Shown here: piece after piece, positions 24,669 through 32,314 of the stretch | Layout of the letters: each line of letters opens with the position of its first letter | Numbering within the stretch: the stretch's first letter is position 1 | DNA from: Meiothermus hypogaeus | GTDB taxonomy: Bacteria > Deinococcota > Deinococci > Deinococcales > Thermaceae | Assembly: GCF_003574035.1 (NCBI RefSeq) | Contig: NZ_QWKY01000023.1 | Coordinates: 1-45,454 of the forward strand | Reading direction: 5' to 3' | DNA: 45,454 nt | Position numbers and translations under genes: made by a program | The notes under the pieces: generated by a model | The model's input: the letters and a program-made list of their open reading frames with translations, nothing else | The model's database searches: none | Told to the model about the DNA's origin: nothing

Positions 24669-25703
24669 TTATGTTTGCAGGAGCTGCCACACAAAGCTGC
24701 GGAGGGCCAGAACGCCCTGGCGCAGCGACTCGGGTTCGACCCATTCTTCGGGGGTATGAGCACCGCCCCCACGATACACGCTCAGTGTGATGGCCGGGAT
24801 ACCCGCCTCCACGCCCGCCGAGGCATCGGTAGAACCGGCGGTGAACTGGGCCTCGAGGCCTACTTCCATAAAAGCCTTGCGGGCTGCTTCCAGCATGGCC
24901 GGGGTGGCTGTACTACCGGCCGGGCGCTCGCCCAGCACCTCAAACTCCAGACGCACATTGAACCGTCGGGCTGCCTCCATCAAAATTTCTAGTACCTGGG
25001 CGGTTTTCTGGGCCAGAACCGGGGCTTCCAGTGCCCGCAGATCAAGCTCGAAACCTACCTCCTGTGGGATTGCATTGATGGCTTCACCACCCCACAACTT
25101 GCCCACATTCAAGCTGGTATGGCTGGGGCGCTCGAGGGCGTACATCTGGGCCAGGGCCTGTCCCAGCGCAGGCACCGGCGAGGGGGCCTCGCGGTCGCCC
25201 CAGGCATGGCCCCCCGGCCCCAAAAAACGGGCCCGCATCCGGTGTGAACCCGCCGAACGGCTCACAATGCCAGGTAGATACCCATCCACCCCGATCATCT
25301 GCTGGGGTTGCAAGTGCTTGACCAGATGCCGGGCCCCGCGCAGATTACCCAGCCCCTCCTCGCCCACACTAAAAGCCACCGTGCAGCCCAGGGCCACCAG
25401 TTCGCCCGCCAGGGCCATCAAGACCGCCACCCCCGACGAGTTGTCGCCCACCGCCGGGCCATACCAGCGGTTTTTCTCCCGCCGCAGAACTGTAGGGGTC
25501 AGCACGGTGTCAATATGGGCGACCAACAAGGTCGGGCCGCTGCCGGCCCAGACATTGCCCAGTTCATCTGTACGGGATTCCAACCCCTGGGCCTGTAGTT
25601 GCTGGGCAACCCAGGCCCCACGGGGCCCATCGCCGCCAATTTCGGCAATTTCTCCCAGCAGCATTATGGGATCAAGCGTGGTTTTGGTGGCAAGGTCGCT
25701 CAT
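24669..25703 (-). CDS. M20/M25/M40-family metallopeptidase
   Basis: This 344-residue cytoplasmic two-zinc exopeptidase or deacylase has the family motifs in order: LLVAHIDTVLTP (first zinc ligand and Asp), GPAVGDNSSGVA (bridging Asp), SVGEEGLGNLRGA (Glu pair), GSTDASAGVEAG, and the C-terminal GGGAHTPEEWVEPES with the last His. The compact length and AHIDTV resemble PepT-like and LysK-like enzymes; I cannot choose the substrate. The ATG at 25703 lies nine bases from TATCAT on the - strand (25713-25718), so transcription may start almost at the codon. It differs clearly from the M20 protein at 869-2059. Confidence 0.83.
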   Translation of the reverse strand: MSDLATKTTLDPIMLLGEIAEIGGDGPRGAWVAQQLQAQGLESRTDELGNVWAGSGPTLLVAHIDTVLTPTVLRREKNRWYGPAVGDNSSGVAVLMALAGELVALGCTVAFSVGEEGLGNLRGARHLVKHLQPQQMIGVDGYLPGIVSRSAGSHRMRARFLGPGGHAWGDREAPSPVPALGQALAQMYALERPSHTSLNVGKLWGGEAINAIPQEVGFELDLRALEAPVLAQKTAQVLEILMEAARRFNVRLEFEVLGERPAGSTATPAMLEAARKAFMEVGLEAQFTAGSTDASAGVEAGIPAITLSVYRGGGAHTPEEWVEPESLRQGVLALRSFVWQLLQT

Positions 25704-25741
25704 CGGGCTTTGATGATACAGGCTTTGGGCTGGCTATGCAG

Positions 25742-25778
25742 TGGGGGCGTAACCCCCAATGCAGCACCGCCAGGGTGC
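25742..25778. promoter_or_regulatory. Two adjacent GC-rich hairpins between peptidase and response regulator
   Basis: TGGGGG/CCCCCA around CGTAA (25742-25758) is followed by GCACC/GGTGC around five bases (25764-25778). They lie downstream of the response regulator (- strand) and upstream of the M20 peptidase. Neither has a T-run, so factor-dependent termination or transcript processing is more likely than intrinsic termination. The rest of 25704-25916 shows nothing recognisable. Confidence 0.35.
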
Positions 25779-25916
25779 AGGGGAGCTGTCGCATGTTTCA
25801 GGTCATTTGTAACAAGCGGCGTCCAAAGAGGCGCGGGCCTTCGGCTCTGGGCTTTTGGTAGTTGCTGACTAAGGCGCAAAAGCACCACTCGGGGTTCCTG
25901 ACCATTCCTGGGCTTA

Positions 25917-26567
25917 CTATTCGTCGCTCTTTTCCGCCAGGCCTTCGCGCAGGGCGTAGAGGGCGGCCTGGGTGCGGTTGTTCAGGTGGAGCTTCTGGAA
26001 GATGTCGGACAGGCGGTTGCGCACAGTTTTTTCGGAGAGCGAGAGTTCGGAAGCAATCTCGAGGTTGGTGTAGCCCTGGGCTACCAGGCGCAAAATTTGC
26101 ACCTCTCGCTCCGATAGCTCGGCGTGCTCTTTGGTGGTGGTCTCCTGTTTGGCCTTGAAGTCCTGGATGATTTGCTCGGCCATCTCGGCATCGAGCAAGA
26201 CCTCGCCCTGATAAACCCGGCGGATGGCCTCCAGGAGTTCCTTGGCGTCGGCGTCCTTGAGCATGTAGCCCCGTGCCCCTGCCTTGACAGCCTCGAAGAC
26301 ATAGCCGTCCTGGCGGTACATGGTGAGCATGATGACTTTGGCTTGAGGCCATTCCTTGAGGATTTCCTGGGTGGCCTGGACGCCATCTAGGCCAGGCATC
26401 TGGATGTCCATCAGGATGATGTCGGGGTGGGCCTCGAGGGCGTGGCGCAGGGCCTCGCGCCCATCTTTGGCCTCGCCCATGACCTTGAAGTCGGGTTCGG
26501 CCTCCAGCAGGCTTTTGAGCCCCTGGCGAAACAGTGCGTGGTCGTCGGCAAGTAGGATGCGAATCAT
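25917..26567 (-). CDS. NarL/LuxR-family response regulator
   Basis: This 216-residue two-component regulator has a receiver domain (about 1-120) with acidic pocket ADD (residues 7-9), phospho-acceptor Asp54 in [10 protein letters not shown], switch Thr in VIMLTMY and Lys in YMLKDAD. The C-terminal LuxR helix-turn-helix (about 150-210) reads [20 protein letters not shown] and then [16 protein letters not shown]. No kinase gene adjoins it; the kinase at 30373-32268 is the nearest candidate but has its own regulator. The ATG at 26567 is chosen because TACAAT lies eight bases upstream and no ribosome site is seen; the longer frame to 26696 is not domain-like. Confidence 0.9.
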   Translation of the reverse strand: MIRILLADDHALFRQGLKSLLEAEPDFKVMGEAKDGREALRHALEAHPDIILMDIQMPGLDGVQATQEILKEWPQAKVIMLTMYRQDGYVFEAVKAGARGYMLKDADAKELLEAIRRVYQGEVLLDAEMAEQIIQDFKAKQETTTKEHAELSEREVQILRLVAQGYTNLEIASELSLSEKTVRNRLSDIFQKLHLNNRTQAALYALREGLAEKSDE

Positions 26568-26575
26568 TACAGCGT

Positions 26576-26581
26576 ATTGTA
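26576..26581 (-). promoter_or_regulatory. Leaderless-type -10 for the NarL-family regulator
   Basis: On the - strand TACAAT (26581-26576) ends eight bases before the ATG at 26567. The preceding GA makes a good -10, but no clear -35 was found. Confidence 0.45.
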
Positions 26582-26711
26582 TCGCCTGAGCCAGGGTTTT
26601 ATCGAGCGAAAATAAGCAATATGGAGCAAGGAAACCGGAAGCAGAGGCTTGTGGGTCACATCTTCTAGTGCAAATTCCAGTTGAGTGCATACCCACTCGA
26701 GCTTCTCTGAC

Positions 26712-26741
26712 TTGACGTTTATACCGTCCAGACGGTACAGT
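26712..26741 (+). promoter_or_regulatory. tetR promoter with perfect operator palindrome in the spacer
   Basis: TTGACG (26712-26717) and TACAGT (26736-26741) are separated by 18 bases. Inside, 26722-26737 reads TACCGTCCAGACGGTA, a perfect 7-2-7 palindrome occupying most of the spacer and overlapping the -10. A TetR dimer bound there would block RNA polymerase, giving autoregulation of the downstream tetR-SMR operon. Confidence 0.72.
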
Positions 26742-26758
26742 ATGTTGCGGGTATCGGT

Positions 26759-27268
26759 ATGGAGATTAAGTACCCAACCATAGAAGCCAGGACGCGGATT
26801 TTACAGGCCGCTGCGGAGGTGATACGGCAGGAAGGCGCGATGGCCCTAACGCTGGATGCGGTAGCAAGGGGAGCTGGGGTCAGCAAAGGGGGGCTGCTCT
26901 ACCATTTCCCAAGCAAAGATGCACTGGTGCAGGGGTTGTTGGAATATCAGCTGGATACTTTTGAAGAGAGCCTGCGAGCCAGCGGTCTGCCTTTTGCCGA
27001 GGCCTATGTCAAGCTCGGCTCCTACGATGGCTCGCGGGGCCTGCTGTTGGGCATGCTGGCGGCCCTGGCCCTGAACCCTAGTTTGCTGGAAGTCGTGCGT
27101 GAACGCTGGCAGCGCTGGTACGCCCGGATTCCTCAGAACCCCGATGTAATGGTAGCAATCCTGGCCACCGATGGCATCTTCATGACCGATGTCCTTAAGT
27201 TGGGCGTGCCAGAGGGTGACTATAAGCGAAAAGTTTTGCAGCGAATGCTGGAACTGGCAGGTGGCTGA
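26759..27268 (+). CDS. TetR-family transcriptional repressor of the SMR operon
   Basis: This 169-residue regulator is short for the family (usually about 190-210 residues). The N-terminal DNA-binding domain (about 8-55) contains [20 protein letters not shown], then the helix-turn-helix [20 protein letters not shown], a textbook TetR signature. The C-terminal ligand-binding part is a small helical bundle rich in Leu and Trp ([15 protein letters not shown]), suited to a hydrophobic cation. The ATG at 26759 follows a promoter with a built-in operator palindrome. The stop overlaps the ATG of the first SMR gene (TGATG), so the repressor and efflux genes are translationally coupled. The inferred inducer is a substrate of the pumps. 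Confidence 0.88.
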   Translation: MEIKYPTIEARTRILQAAAEVIRQEGAMALTLDAVARGAGVSKGGLLYHFPSKDALVQGLLEYQLDTFEESLRASGLPFAEAYVKLGSYDGSRGLLLGMLAALALNPSLLEVVRERWQRWYARIPQNPDVMVAILATDGIFMTDVLKLGVPEGDYKRKVLQRMLELAGG

Positions 27269-27588
27269 TGGCCTGGGCCTTATTGATTTTATCCGGGCTT
27301 TTCGAGGTGGCCTTTACCACCCTGATGAAGCTCTCCGATGGCTTCAAGAAACCGCTGCCCACCCTGGGGTTTTGCGTTTTTGCGTTCTTGAGCCTGGAGA
27401 TTCTCTCACACGTTATGTTGACTATCCCGGTTGGCACTGCCTACGCAGTCTGGGCCGGGATAGGCGCTTTCGGCACAGCGCTGGTGGGCATTTTCTTCTT
27501 CAAAGACCCGGTGAACCGGGGGCGTCTGTTTTTTCTCACCAACCTGATTCTTTCGGTGATCGGGCTGCGGGTATTCGGGGGTGCGTAG
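27268..27588 (+). CDS. SMR-family efflux subunit 1 (SugE/Gdx-like)
   Basis: This 106-residue protein has four transmembrane helices, the normal size for small multidrug resistance transporters. The essential membrane Glu is Glu13 in LSGLFEVAFTTLMK. The conserved loop PVGTAYAVWAGIGAFGTALV contains the Trp/Gly motif. The sequence is closer to SugE/Gdx than EmrE, with an unusual FTTLMKLSDGFKKPLP first loop. It overlaps the tetR stop by one base and shares a stop/start (TAGTG) with subunit 2. With subunit 2 it may form a heterodimer of the EbrAB/YkkCD kind, expelling small cations by proton exchange (inference). Confidence 0.88.
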   Translation: MAWALLILSGLFEVAFTTLMKLSDGFKKPLPTLGFCVFAFLSLEILSHVMLTIPVGTAYAVWAGIGAFGTALVGIFFFKDPVNRGRLFFLTNLILSVIGLRVFGGA

Positions 27589-27941
27589 TGGCCTGGGTCT
27601 ATCTGGTCATCGCTGGAATCTTTGAGGTGGGGTTCGCTACCAGCCTCAAGCTTTCGGAAAACTTTAGCAACTGGCCCTACACCATCGGCTTTTTCGTCTG
27701 CGCAGCCATCAGCTTTGGGCTGTTGGTAGTGGCTATCAAGCATATCCCCCTGGGCACTGCCTACGCTGTCTGGACGGGTATTGGGGCCTTTGGTACCGTG
27801 CTGGTGGGGATTCTCTTTTTTGGCGATCCCGCCACCGTGGGCCGCATCGTCTTTCTGGTGCTGCTGATTGGTTCGATTATCGGCCTCAAACTGGTCTCAC
27901 CAGACGAAAGGAAACCTACACAGGTCAAGGAGGCTTCGTGA
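27588..27941 (+). CDS. SMR-family efflux subunit 2 (SugE/Gdx-like)
   Basis: This 117-residue, four-helix protein starts at GTG 27588, whose G is the last base of the preceding TAG stop. Glu13 lies in VIAGIFEVGFATSLKLSENF, and IPLGTAYAVWTGIGAFGTVL is the SugE-type motif. A charged C-terminal tail (SPDERKPTQVKEAS) of about 14 residues extends beyond the fourth helix and is absent from subunits 1 and 3. This topological asymmetry fits a paired SMR heterodimer. The longer frame beginning at 27189 merely reads through subunit 1 in another frame. Confidence 0.88.
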   Translation: MAWVYLVIAGIFEVGFATSLKLSENFSNWPYTIGFFVCAAISFGLLVVAIKHIPLGTAYAVWTGIGAFGTVLVGILFFGDPATVGRIVFLVLLIGSIIGLKLVSPDERKPTQVKEAS

Positions 27942-28261
27942 ACGGCTGGGTATTGCTGCTGCTGGCAATTGTGTCGGAAGTGATCGGTTCGACCGGTCTC
28001 AAGGCCACGCAGGGCTTTAGTAAGCTTGGGCCCTCTGTAGTGGTAGTGGTGGGCTATGCCAGCGCCTTCTACTTTCTGAGCCTGGCGCTCAAAACCATTC
28101 CGCTCAACACCGCCTATGCGGTCTGGTCGGGGCTGGGCACCGCGCTAATTGCGGTATTGGGCTGGCTGGTGCTCAAGGAGCCCATGAACCTTCCGATTGC
28201 CCTGGGAATTGGGCTCATTATTGTGGGGGTGGTGGTTTTGAACCTGGCCTCGAGGCCCTGA
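27938..28261 (+). CDS. SMR-family efflux protein 3 (EmrE-like)
   Basis: This 107-residue, four-helix protein has closer similarity to EmrE/QacE than to SugE: SEVIGSTGLKATQGFSKLGP, TIPLNTAYAVWSGLGTALIA and IIVGVVVLNLASRP. The essential Glu is residue 14. GTG at 27938 overlaps the TGA of subunit 2 (GTGA). It is the last gene of the tetR-SMR operon. EmrE-type members usually work as homodimers that export quaternary cations, so this operon would combine a possible heterodimer with a homodimer of a different substrate class. Confidence 0.9.
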   Translation: MNGWVLLLLAIVSEVIGSTGLKATQGFSKLGPSVVVVVGYASAFYFLSLALKTIPLNTAYAVWSGLGTALIAVLGWLVLKEPMNLPIALGIGLIIVGVVVLNLASRP

Positions 28262-28303
28262 CTCCAGACCTTCACCGCCATGTTGGGCAGGTCGTCTTCC
28301 AGG

Positions 28304-29587
28304 TCACATCCCTCTGGGCTGCCCGGTAGCTCCTAAAACCTGCTGCCAGAGTTCGCTCTGAGGGTCAATCTGCTTGCGTTTTTGCGTAGCCATCGAAATA
28401 GGCACATGGGTGAAGTGCTGGTTCCAGTAGCCTACCATCATGTCGGTGCGCCCGCTCATGCCGGCATGGACAGCATGTTGCCCCAGGGCCAGACAATACT
28501 CCGAGTCCACTGCGTTGGCTGGTACGCTCCGGATGATGTAGCTGGGGTCAATGTATTTGATGGTGGCTTCCAGGCCTTTCTGGTCGAAATAGCGAGCCAT
28601 GGCCTCCTTGAGGAAAAGCCCGATGTCCTTGAGCTTGACGTTGCCCGAGGCGTCTGTAGCTACTTCTCCTTCGATCAAGTCCTGGCCGGCGCCTTCGGCC
28701 AGGGCGATAACCGCATGGTGGCGGGTCAGAAGGCGCTCTTCTAGAGCGGCCAGAAAACCCGCCAGGCTAAAAGGCACCTCGGGCACCAGGCAGAAATTCA
28801 CATCGGCGTTGGCTAAGGTAGCGTGGGCGGTGATGAAGCCGCTGTAGCGGCCCATCAGCTTGACCAGCCCGATGCCGTTGTAGGCCCCACGGGCCTCGGC
28901 GTGGGCAGCTTCCAGCGCCCTGGTGGCCTCCTCGACCGCGGTAGCCACGCCAAAGCTGCGTTCGATCCATTCGATGTCGTTGTCAATGGTTTTGGGGATG
29001 CCAATCACGCTAATCGCCAGGTTCCGCTTCTGTAGCTCCTGAACCAGGGCCGAGGCCCCGCGCAGGGTACCGTCACCGCCTACTGCAAACAGAACTTGTA
29101 CCCCCAGTTGCTGCAAGCGCTCGATCATATCGGCGGGTTCCTGGGGGCCCCTCGAGGAGCCCAGCAGGGTGCCGCCGTCGTCGTGGATGTCCTGCACCAT
29201 CTCGGGGGTCAGGAGCAGGGGCTCGATGCCCTGGCTGGCAGCCAGCCCGGCGTAGCCATAGCGGAACCCATAGATGCGCCTCACCCCATAGCTGTAGCTG
29301 AGGGTCATCACTACCGAACGAATCACGTCGTTCAGGCCCGGGCAGAGCCCGCCACAGGTCACGATTCCGCAGGCAATTTCGGTAGGGTTGAAAAAAATCT
29401 GGCGGCGGGGGCCCGCTAGCTCAAAGGTAGCGGGTGGATTTTGCAGCTCATCCAGCATGGAAGCCAGCAACACCCGGCTACCGTCCTCCACAAATACATC
29501 CCGCTGGTTTTGCAGAGGGCTCTGAAAGCGGGCCGGGCCCAGGATGGGAATTTGGGTGTTGGGAGTACTGTTTTGCACAAAGGCCAT
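28304..29587 (-). CDS. 6-phosphofructokinase, long (cluster X/trypanosome-plant) type
   Basis: This 427-residue cytoplasmic enzyme adds a second phosphate to fructose 6-phosphate. The substrate regions are CGGLCPGLNDVIRS, FAVGGDGTLRGA and GIPKTIDNDIEW, and the sugar site is LMGRYSGFITAHA. The phosphoryl-donor diagnostic positions are mixed: Gly in GGDGT favours ATP, while the Lys of PKTIDND is the residue seen in pyrophosphate enzymes. That combination is known for the ATP-using trypanosome/plant group, so ATP is my first choice. It is about 100 residues longer than PfkA. No strong ribosome site precedes the ATG at 29587. It converges with the SMR operon, separated by 42 bases. Confidence 0.88.
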   Translation of the reverse strand: MAFVQNSTPNTQIPILGPARFQSPLQNQRDVFVEDGSRVLLASMLDELQNPPATFELAGPRRQIFFNPTEIACGIVTCGGLCPGLNDVIRSVVMTLSYSYGVRRIYGFRYGYAGLAASQGIEPLLLTPEMVQDIHDDGGTLLGSSRGPQEPADMIERLQQLGVQVLFAVGGDGTLRGASALVQELQKRNLAISVIGIPKTIDNDIEWIERSFGVATAVEEATRALEAAHAEARGAYNGIGLVKLMGRYSGFITAHATLANADVNFCLVPEVPFSLAGFLAALEERLLTRHHAVIALAEGAGQDLIEGEVATDASGNVKLKDIGLFLKEAMARYFDQKGLEATIKYIDPSYIIRSVPANAVDSEYCLALGQHAVHAGMSGRTDMMVGYWNQHFTHVPISMATQKRKQIDPQSELWQQVLGATGQPRGM

Positions 29588-29720
29588 CTTATCCGTCGGT
29601 TGGGGTTTCAGGGCAAGGGTCTTTAGCCCTCAACCCGCCAGTGGACTTCCGCTAAAGAAGCGAAATTTTCGTTTCTGACGCAGTAAACATATTTCTCTGG
29701 TGAGCCTGACAACCACGGTG

Positions 29721-29726
29721 TACCCT
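29721..29726 (+). promoter_or_regulatory. Leaderless-type -10 for the two-component operon
   Basis: TACCCT fits TANNNT and is followed by exactly six bases and the ATG at 29733, with no ribosome site. This supports the ATG at 29733 over the TTG-like start at 29700. Confidence 0.5.
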
Positions 29727-29732
29727 AAAACT

Positions 29733-30386
29733 ATGAGCCATCCCGGCCCAAAGGCAAGCCTGGGGGTATTGCTGGTAGACGACCATGCGGTCGTGCGCCA
29801 GGGGTTGCGGATGTTTCTGGCCACCGATGAGGGGCTTTATGTGGTGGGTGAGGCCGAAAACGGGCAGGAGGCCCTGGAGAAGGTGGCCCTTTTGCACCCC
29901 GACGTGGTGTTGATGGACTTGCTGATGCCGGTGATGGATGGGGTTCGTGCGACCCGCGAGATTAAGGCGCGCTTTCCCGAAGTAGAGGTAATTGCTCTGA
30001 CCAGCGTATTGGAAGACCAATTGGTGGTTGAAGCCATGCACGCCGGGGCAACGGGTTATTTGCTCAAGGATACCCACCCCGAAGAACTGGTGGAAGCTAT
30101 CCATGCAGCGGGCCGGGGGGAGGTGCGGCTGCACCCCGAGGCCGCGAAGCGGCTGGCCCAGGAAGTGCGCACCGCCGAGATGCGCGAGGCCCTCACCCCC
30201 CGGGAGACTGAAATCCTGCGTTTGATTGCGCATGGGCTATCCAACAAGCGCATCGCCCAGCAGCTCAACCTGTCCGAGCTGACCGTCAAGACCCACGTTT
30301 CTAACCTGCTGTCCAAACTGGGGCTGTCTTCGCGCACCCAGGCGGCTTTGTTCGCTATTCGGGAGGGGCTGGTTGGGCTCGAGTGA
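29733..30386 (+). CDS. NarL/LuxR-family response regulator paired with the adjacent kinase
   Basis: This 217-residue regulator has a receiver domain with VDD acidic pocket (residues 15-17), phospho-acceptor Asp62 in VVLMDLLMPVMDG, Thr/Ser switch in VIALTSV and Lys in YLLKDTHPEE. The LuxR-type DNA-binding domain (about 150-210) has LTPRETEILRLIAHGLSNKR and then SELTVKTHVSNLLSKL. It is homologous to the regulator at 25917-26567 but not a recent duplicate. The stop overlaps the kinase start by 14 bases, so the two are translationally coupled and form a cognate pair. Confidence 0.92.
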   Translation: MSHPGPKASLGVLLVDDHAVVRQGLRMFLATDEGLYVVGEAENGQEALEKVALLHPDVVLMDLLMPVMDGVRATREIKARFPEVEVIALTSVLEDQLVVEAMHAGATGYLLKDTHPEELVEAIHAAGRGEVRLHPEAAKRLAQEVRTAEMREALTPRETEILRLIAHGLSNKRIAQQLNLSELTVKTHVSNLLSKLGLSSRTQAALFAIREGLVGLE

Positions 30387-32268
30387 CTTCCTGCTCAGGC
30401 TTGACCCCCGAACCCTGGCGGGGTTTTTGGAGGCCACCCGCGACGCGATTCTGATTGCCTCCGCTGAGCGCAGGCTGGTGTACGCCAACCGGGCAGCCCA
30501 GGACTTGCTGGGCTATAGCCTGGAGGAACTGCAAGCCGTGGACATCCTGGACTGGATTGCGCTGCCCTACCGCACACGGGTGGTTGAGCGCATCCAGCAC
30601 AACCGCAGCGCCCTGCCCGGCTTCTTCGAGATAGCCCTGGTACGAAAGGACGGAAGCTGGCGGTATGTACGCTGCTCCATCTTGTATCTGGAGATTGAGG
30701 GCCAGTTGTACGGAGCGGTCATAGTCCACGACCTCACCTCACCCCAGACCCTGCGCCGCCACGAGGCGCCCACTACGGACGCGAACGGGCGGGATACGGC
30801 TCAGGACATGGTGGAGGAGGTGCGCCTCGCAAATAAGCGTCTCGAGGCGCCCACTACGGACGCGAACGGGCGGGATACGGCTCAGGACATGGTGGAGGAG
30901 GTGCGCCTCGCAAATAAGCGTCTCGAGGCGCCCACTACGGACGCGAACGGGCGGGATACGGCTCAGGACATGGTGGAGGAGGTGCGCCTCGCAAATAAGC
31001 GTCTCGAGGCGCCCACTACGGACGCGAACGGGCGGGATACGGCTCAGGACATGGTGGAGGAGGTGCGCCTCGCAAATAAGCGTCTCGAGGCGCCCACTAC
31101 GGACGCGAACGGGCGGGATACGGCTCAGGACATGGTGGAGGAGGTGCGCCTCGCAAATAAGCGTCTCGAGGCCCTCTACCAGGCCGACGAAAAGCTCTAT
31201 GCCTCCCTCGAGCTCGATCAGGTCTTGCAGGCGCTGGTAGATGTGTGCGTGGATCTGCTGGGGGCCGACAAAAGCTGCATCCTGATCTGGGATGAAACCC
31301 ACCAGCACCTCATCACCCGCGCTCAGCGGGGGTTTGCCTCGCAGTTCGTACAGGTCATGAGCGAGTACGCCGGGCGGGGCCTGCTGGCCTACGCAGCCCA
31401 GAGCGGCGATACGGTGGTGGTACAGGACACCTACCAGGATGAACGCGTAGACCGCCACGTGACCGACCCCGAGGGCATTCGGGCCTTCATGCACATCCCC
31501 ATACGCCTCGATGGCGAGGTGTTTGGGGTTTTTAGCATTAATAACTTGCTTCCCCACACCCTGGGCCCCGAGGAGCAGCGGGCTTTTACCTCGCTGGCCC
31601 GGCGGGCCGCCGTGGCCATTCGCAACGCCCGCCTCTACGCCGAGGCCCAGGGCAAGGCGGCTCTCGAGGAGCGCCAGAAACTGGCCCGCAACCTGCACGA
31701 TTCGGTTTCTCAGGCCATCTACGGCATTGTGCTGGGGGTACGCACCGCCAAAACCCAACTGGCCCGCAACCCCGAACAGGCCCCCGCTGCGCTGGATTTC
31801 GTGTTGAACCTGGCCGAGGGGGCCATCGCCGAGATGCGGGCCCTGATCTTCGAGTTGCGCCCGGAGTCGCTTAAGCAAGAGGGATTGGTCGCAGCCCTGT
31901 CCAAGCAGGTCGCAGCGGCCAGGGCCCGTCATGGTCTTCGCCTCGAGGCCAGTCTATGCCCCGAACCCGCCCTGAGCCTGGAAGCCAAAGAAGCCCTCTA
32001 CCGCGTGGCCCAGGAAGCCCTCAACAACATTGCCAAGCACGCCAAAGCCCACAAAGCGCACCTGCGCTTGCAGCAGGCAAACGGTATGGTACAGCTCGAG
32101 ATTTGCGACGATGGGGTGGGGTTTGATAGCCAGCGCGAGTATTCGGGCCACCTGGGTCTGGTTTCCATGCGGGAGCGCATCGAGCGCCTGGGGGGTCGCT
32201 TTGAGGTTGTCAGCAGCCCCGGTGCCGGTACAACGGTGCGGGCAAACCTGCCTCTTCCGGGGGGTTGA
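30373..32268 (+). CDS. PAS-GAF sensor histidine kinase (HisKA_3 type) with five-copy repeat linker
   Basis: This 631-residue kinase starts at TTG 30373, with GGGAGGGG just upstream. Order: PAS domain (about 10-118: SAERRLVYANRAAQDLLGYS, then LVRKDGSWRYVRCS); five identical 27-residue units (131-265), each EAPTTDANGRDT followed by AQDMVEEVRLANKRL; GAF domain (about 275-425); HisKA_3 with phospho-acceptor His442 in LARNLHDSVSQ; and an ATPase domain with N box EALNNIAKHA, DDGVGF and GLVSMRERI. It has no transmembrane segment and is therefore probably a cytoplasmic sensor of a small molecule or redox state. It belongs to the NarX/LiaS class and feeds the regulator just upstream. The repeat array lengthens the helical linker between PAS and GAF. 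Confidence 0.92.
   Translation: MGSSDFLLRLDPRTLAGFLEATRDAILIASAERRLVYANRAAQDLLGYSLEELQAVDILDWIALPYRTRVVERIQHNRSALPGFFEIALVRKDGSWRYVRCSILYLEIEGQLYGAVIVHDLTSPQTLRRHEAPTTDANGRDTAQDMVEEVRLANKRLEAPTTDANGRDTAQDMVEEVRLANKRLEAPTTDANGRDTAQDMVEEVRLANKRLEAPTTDANGRDTAQDMVEEVRLANKRLEAPTTDANGRDTAQDMVEEVRLANKRLEALYQADEKLYASLELDQVLQALVDVCVDLLGADKSCILIWDETHQHLITRAQRGFASQFVQVMSEYAGRGLLAYAAQSGDTVVVQDTYQDERVDRHVTDPEGIRAFMHIPIRLDGEVFGVFSINNLLPHTLGPEEQRAFTSLARRAAVAIRNARLYAEAQGKAALEERQKLARNLHDSVSQAIYGIVLGVRTAKTQLARNPEQAPAALDFVLNLAEGAIAEMRALIFELRPESLKQEGLVAALSKQVAAARARHGLRLEASLCPEPALSLEAKEALYRVAQEALNNIAKHAKAHKAHLRLQQANGMVQLEICDDGVGFDSQREYSGHLGLVSMRERIERLGGRFEVVSSPGAGTTVRANLPLPGG
30763..31167 (+). repeat. Perfect tandem array, five copies of 81 bp, in frame in the kinase gene
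   Basis: Units begin at 30763, 30844, 30925, 31006 and 31087, each starting GAGGCGCCCACTACGGACGC, and I see no difference between them. Each encodes 27 residues, keeps the frame, and joins the next through CTCGAGG. The frame resumes at 31168 with GAGGCCCTC, a near match to the unit start. Identity at silent sites implies very recent expansion or homogenisation. Confidence 0.95.
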
Positions 32269-32314
32269 TGGGGGTGGGGGCTTTGTCCTGCGGCAAAAGG
32301 AGTAGCGTAATGAT

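Noticed and set aside
30763-31167. CRISPR array
   Set aside because: Repeat units are contiguous, 81 bp, without spacers, and in frame within a protein.
30739-31932. Minus-strand frame through the 81-bp repeats
   Set aside because: It is open only because the repeat keeps every frame in phase; PAS, GAF and kinase domains fix the + strand as coding.
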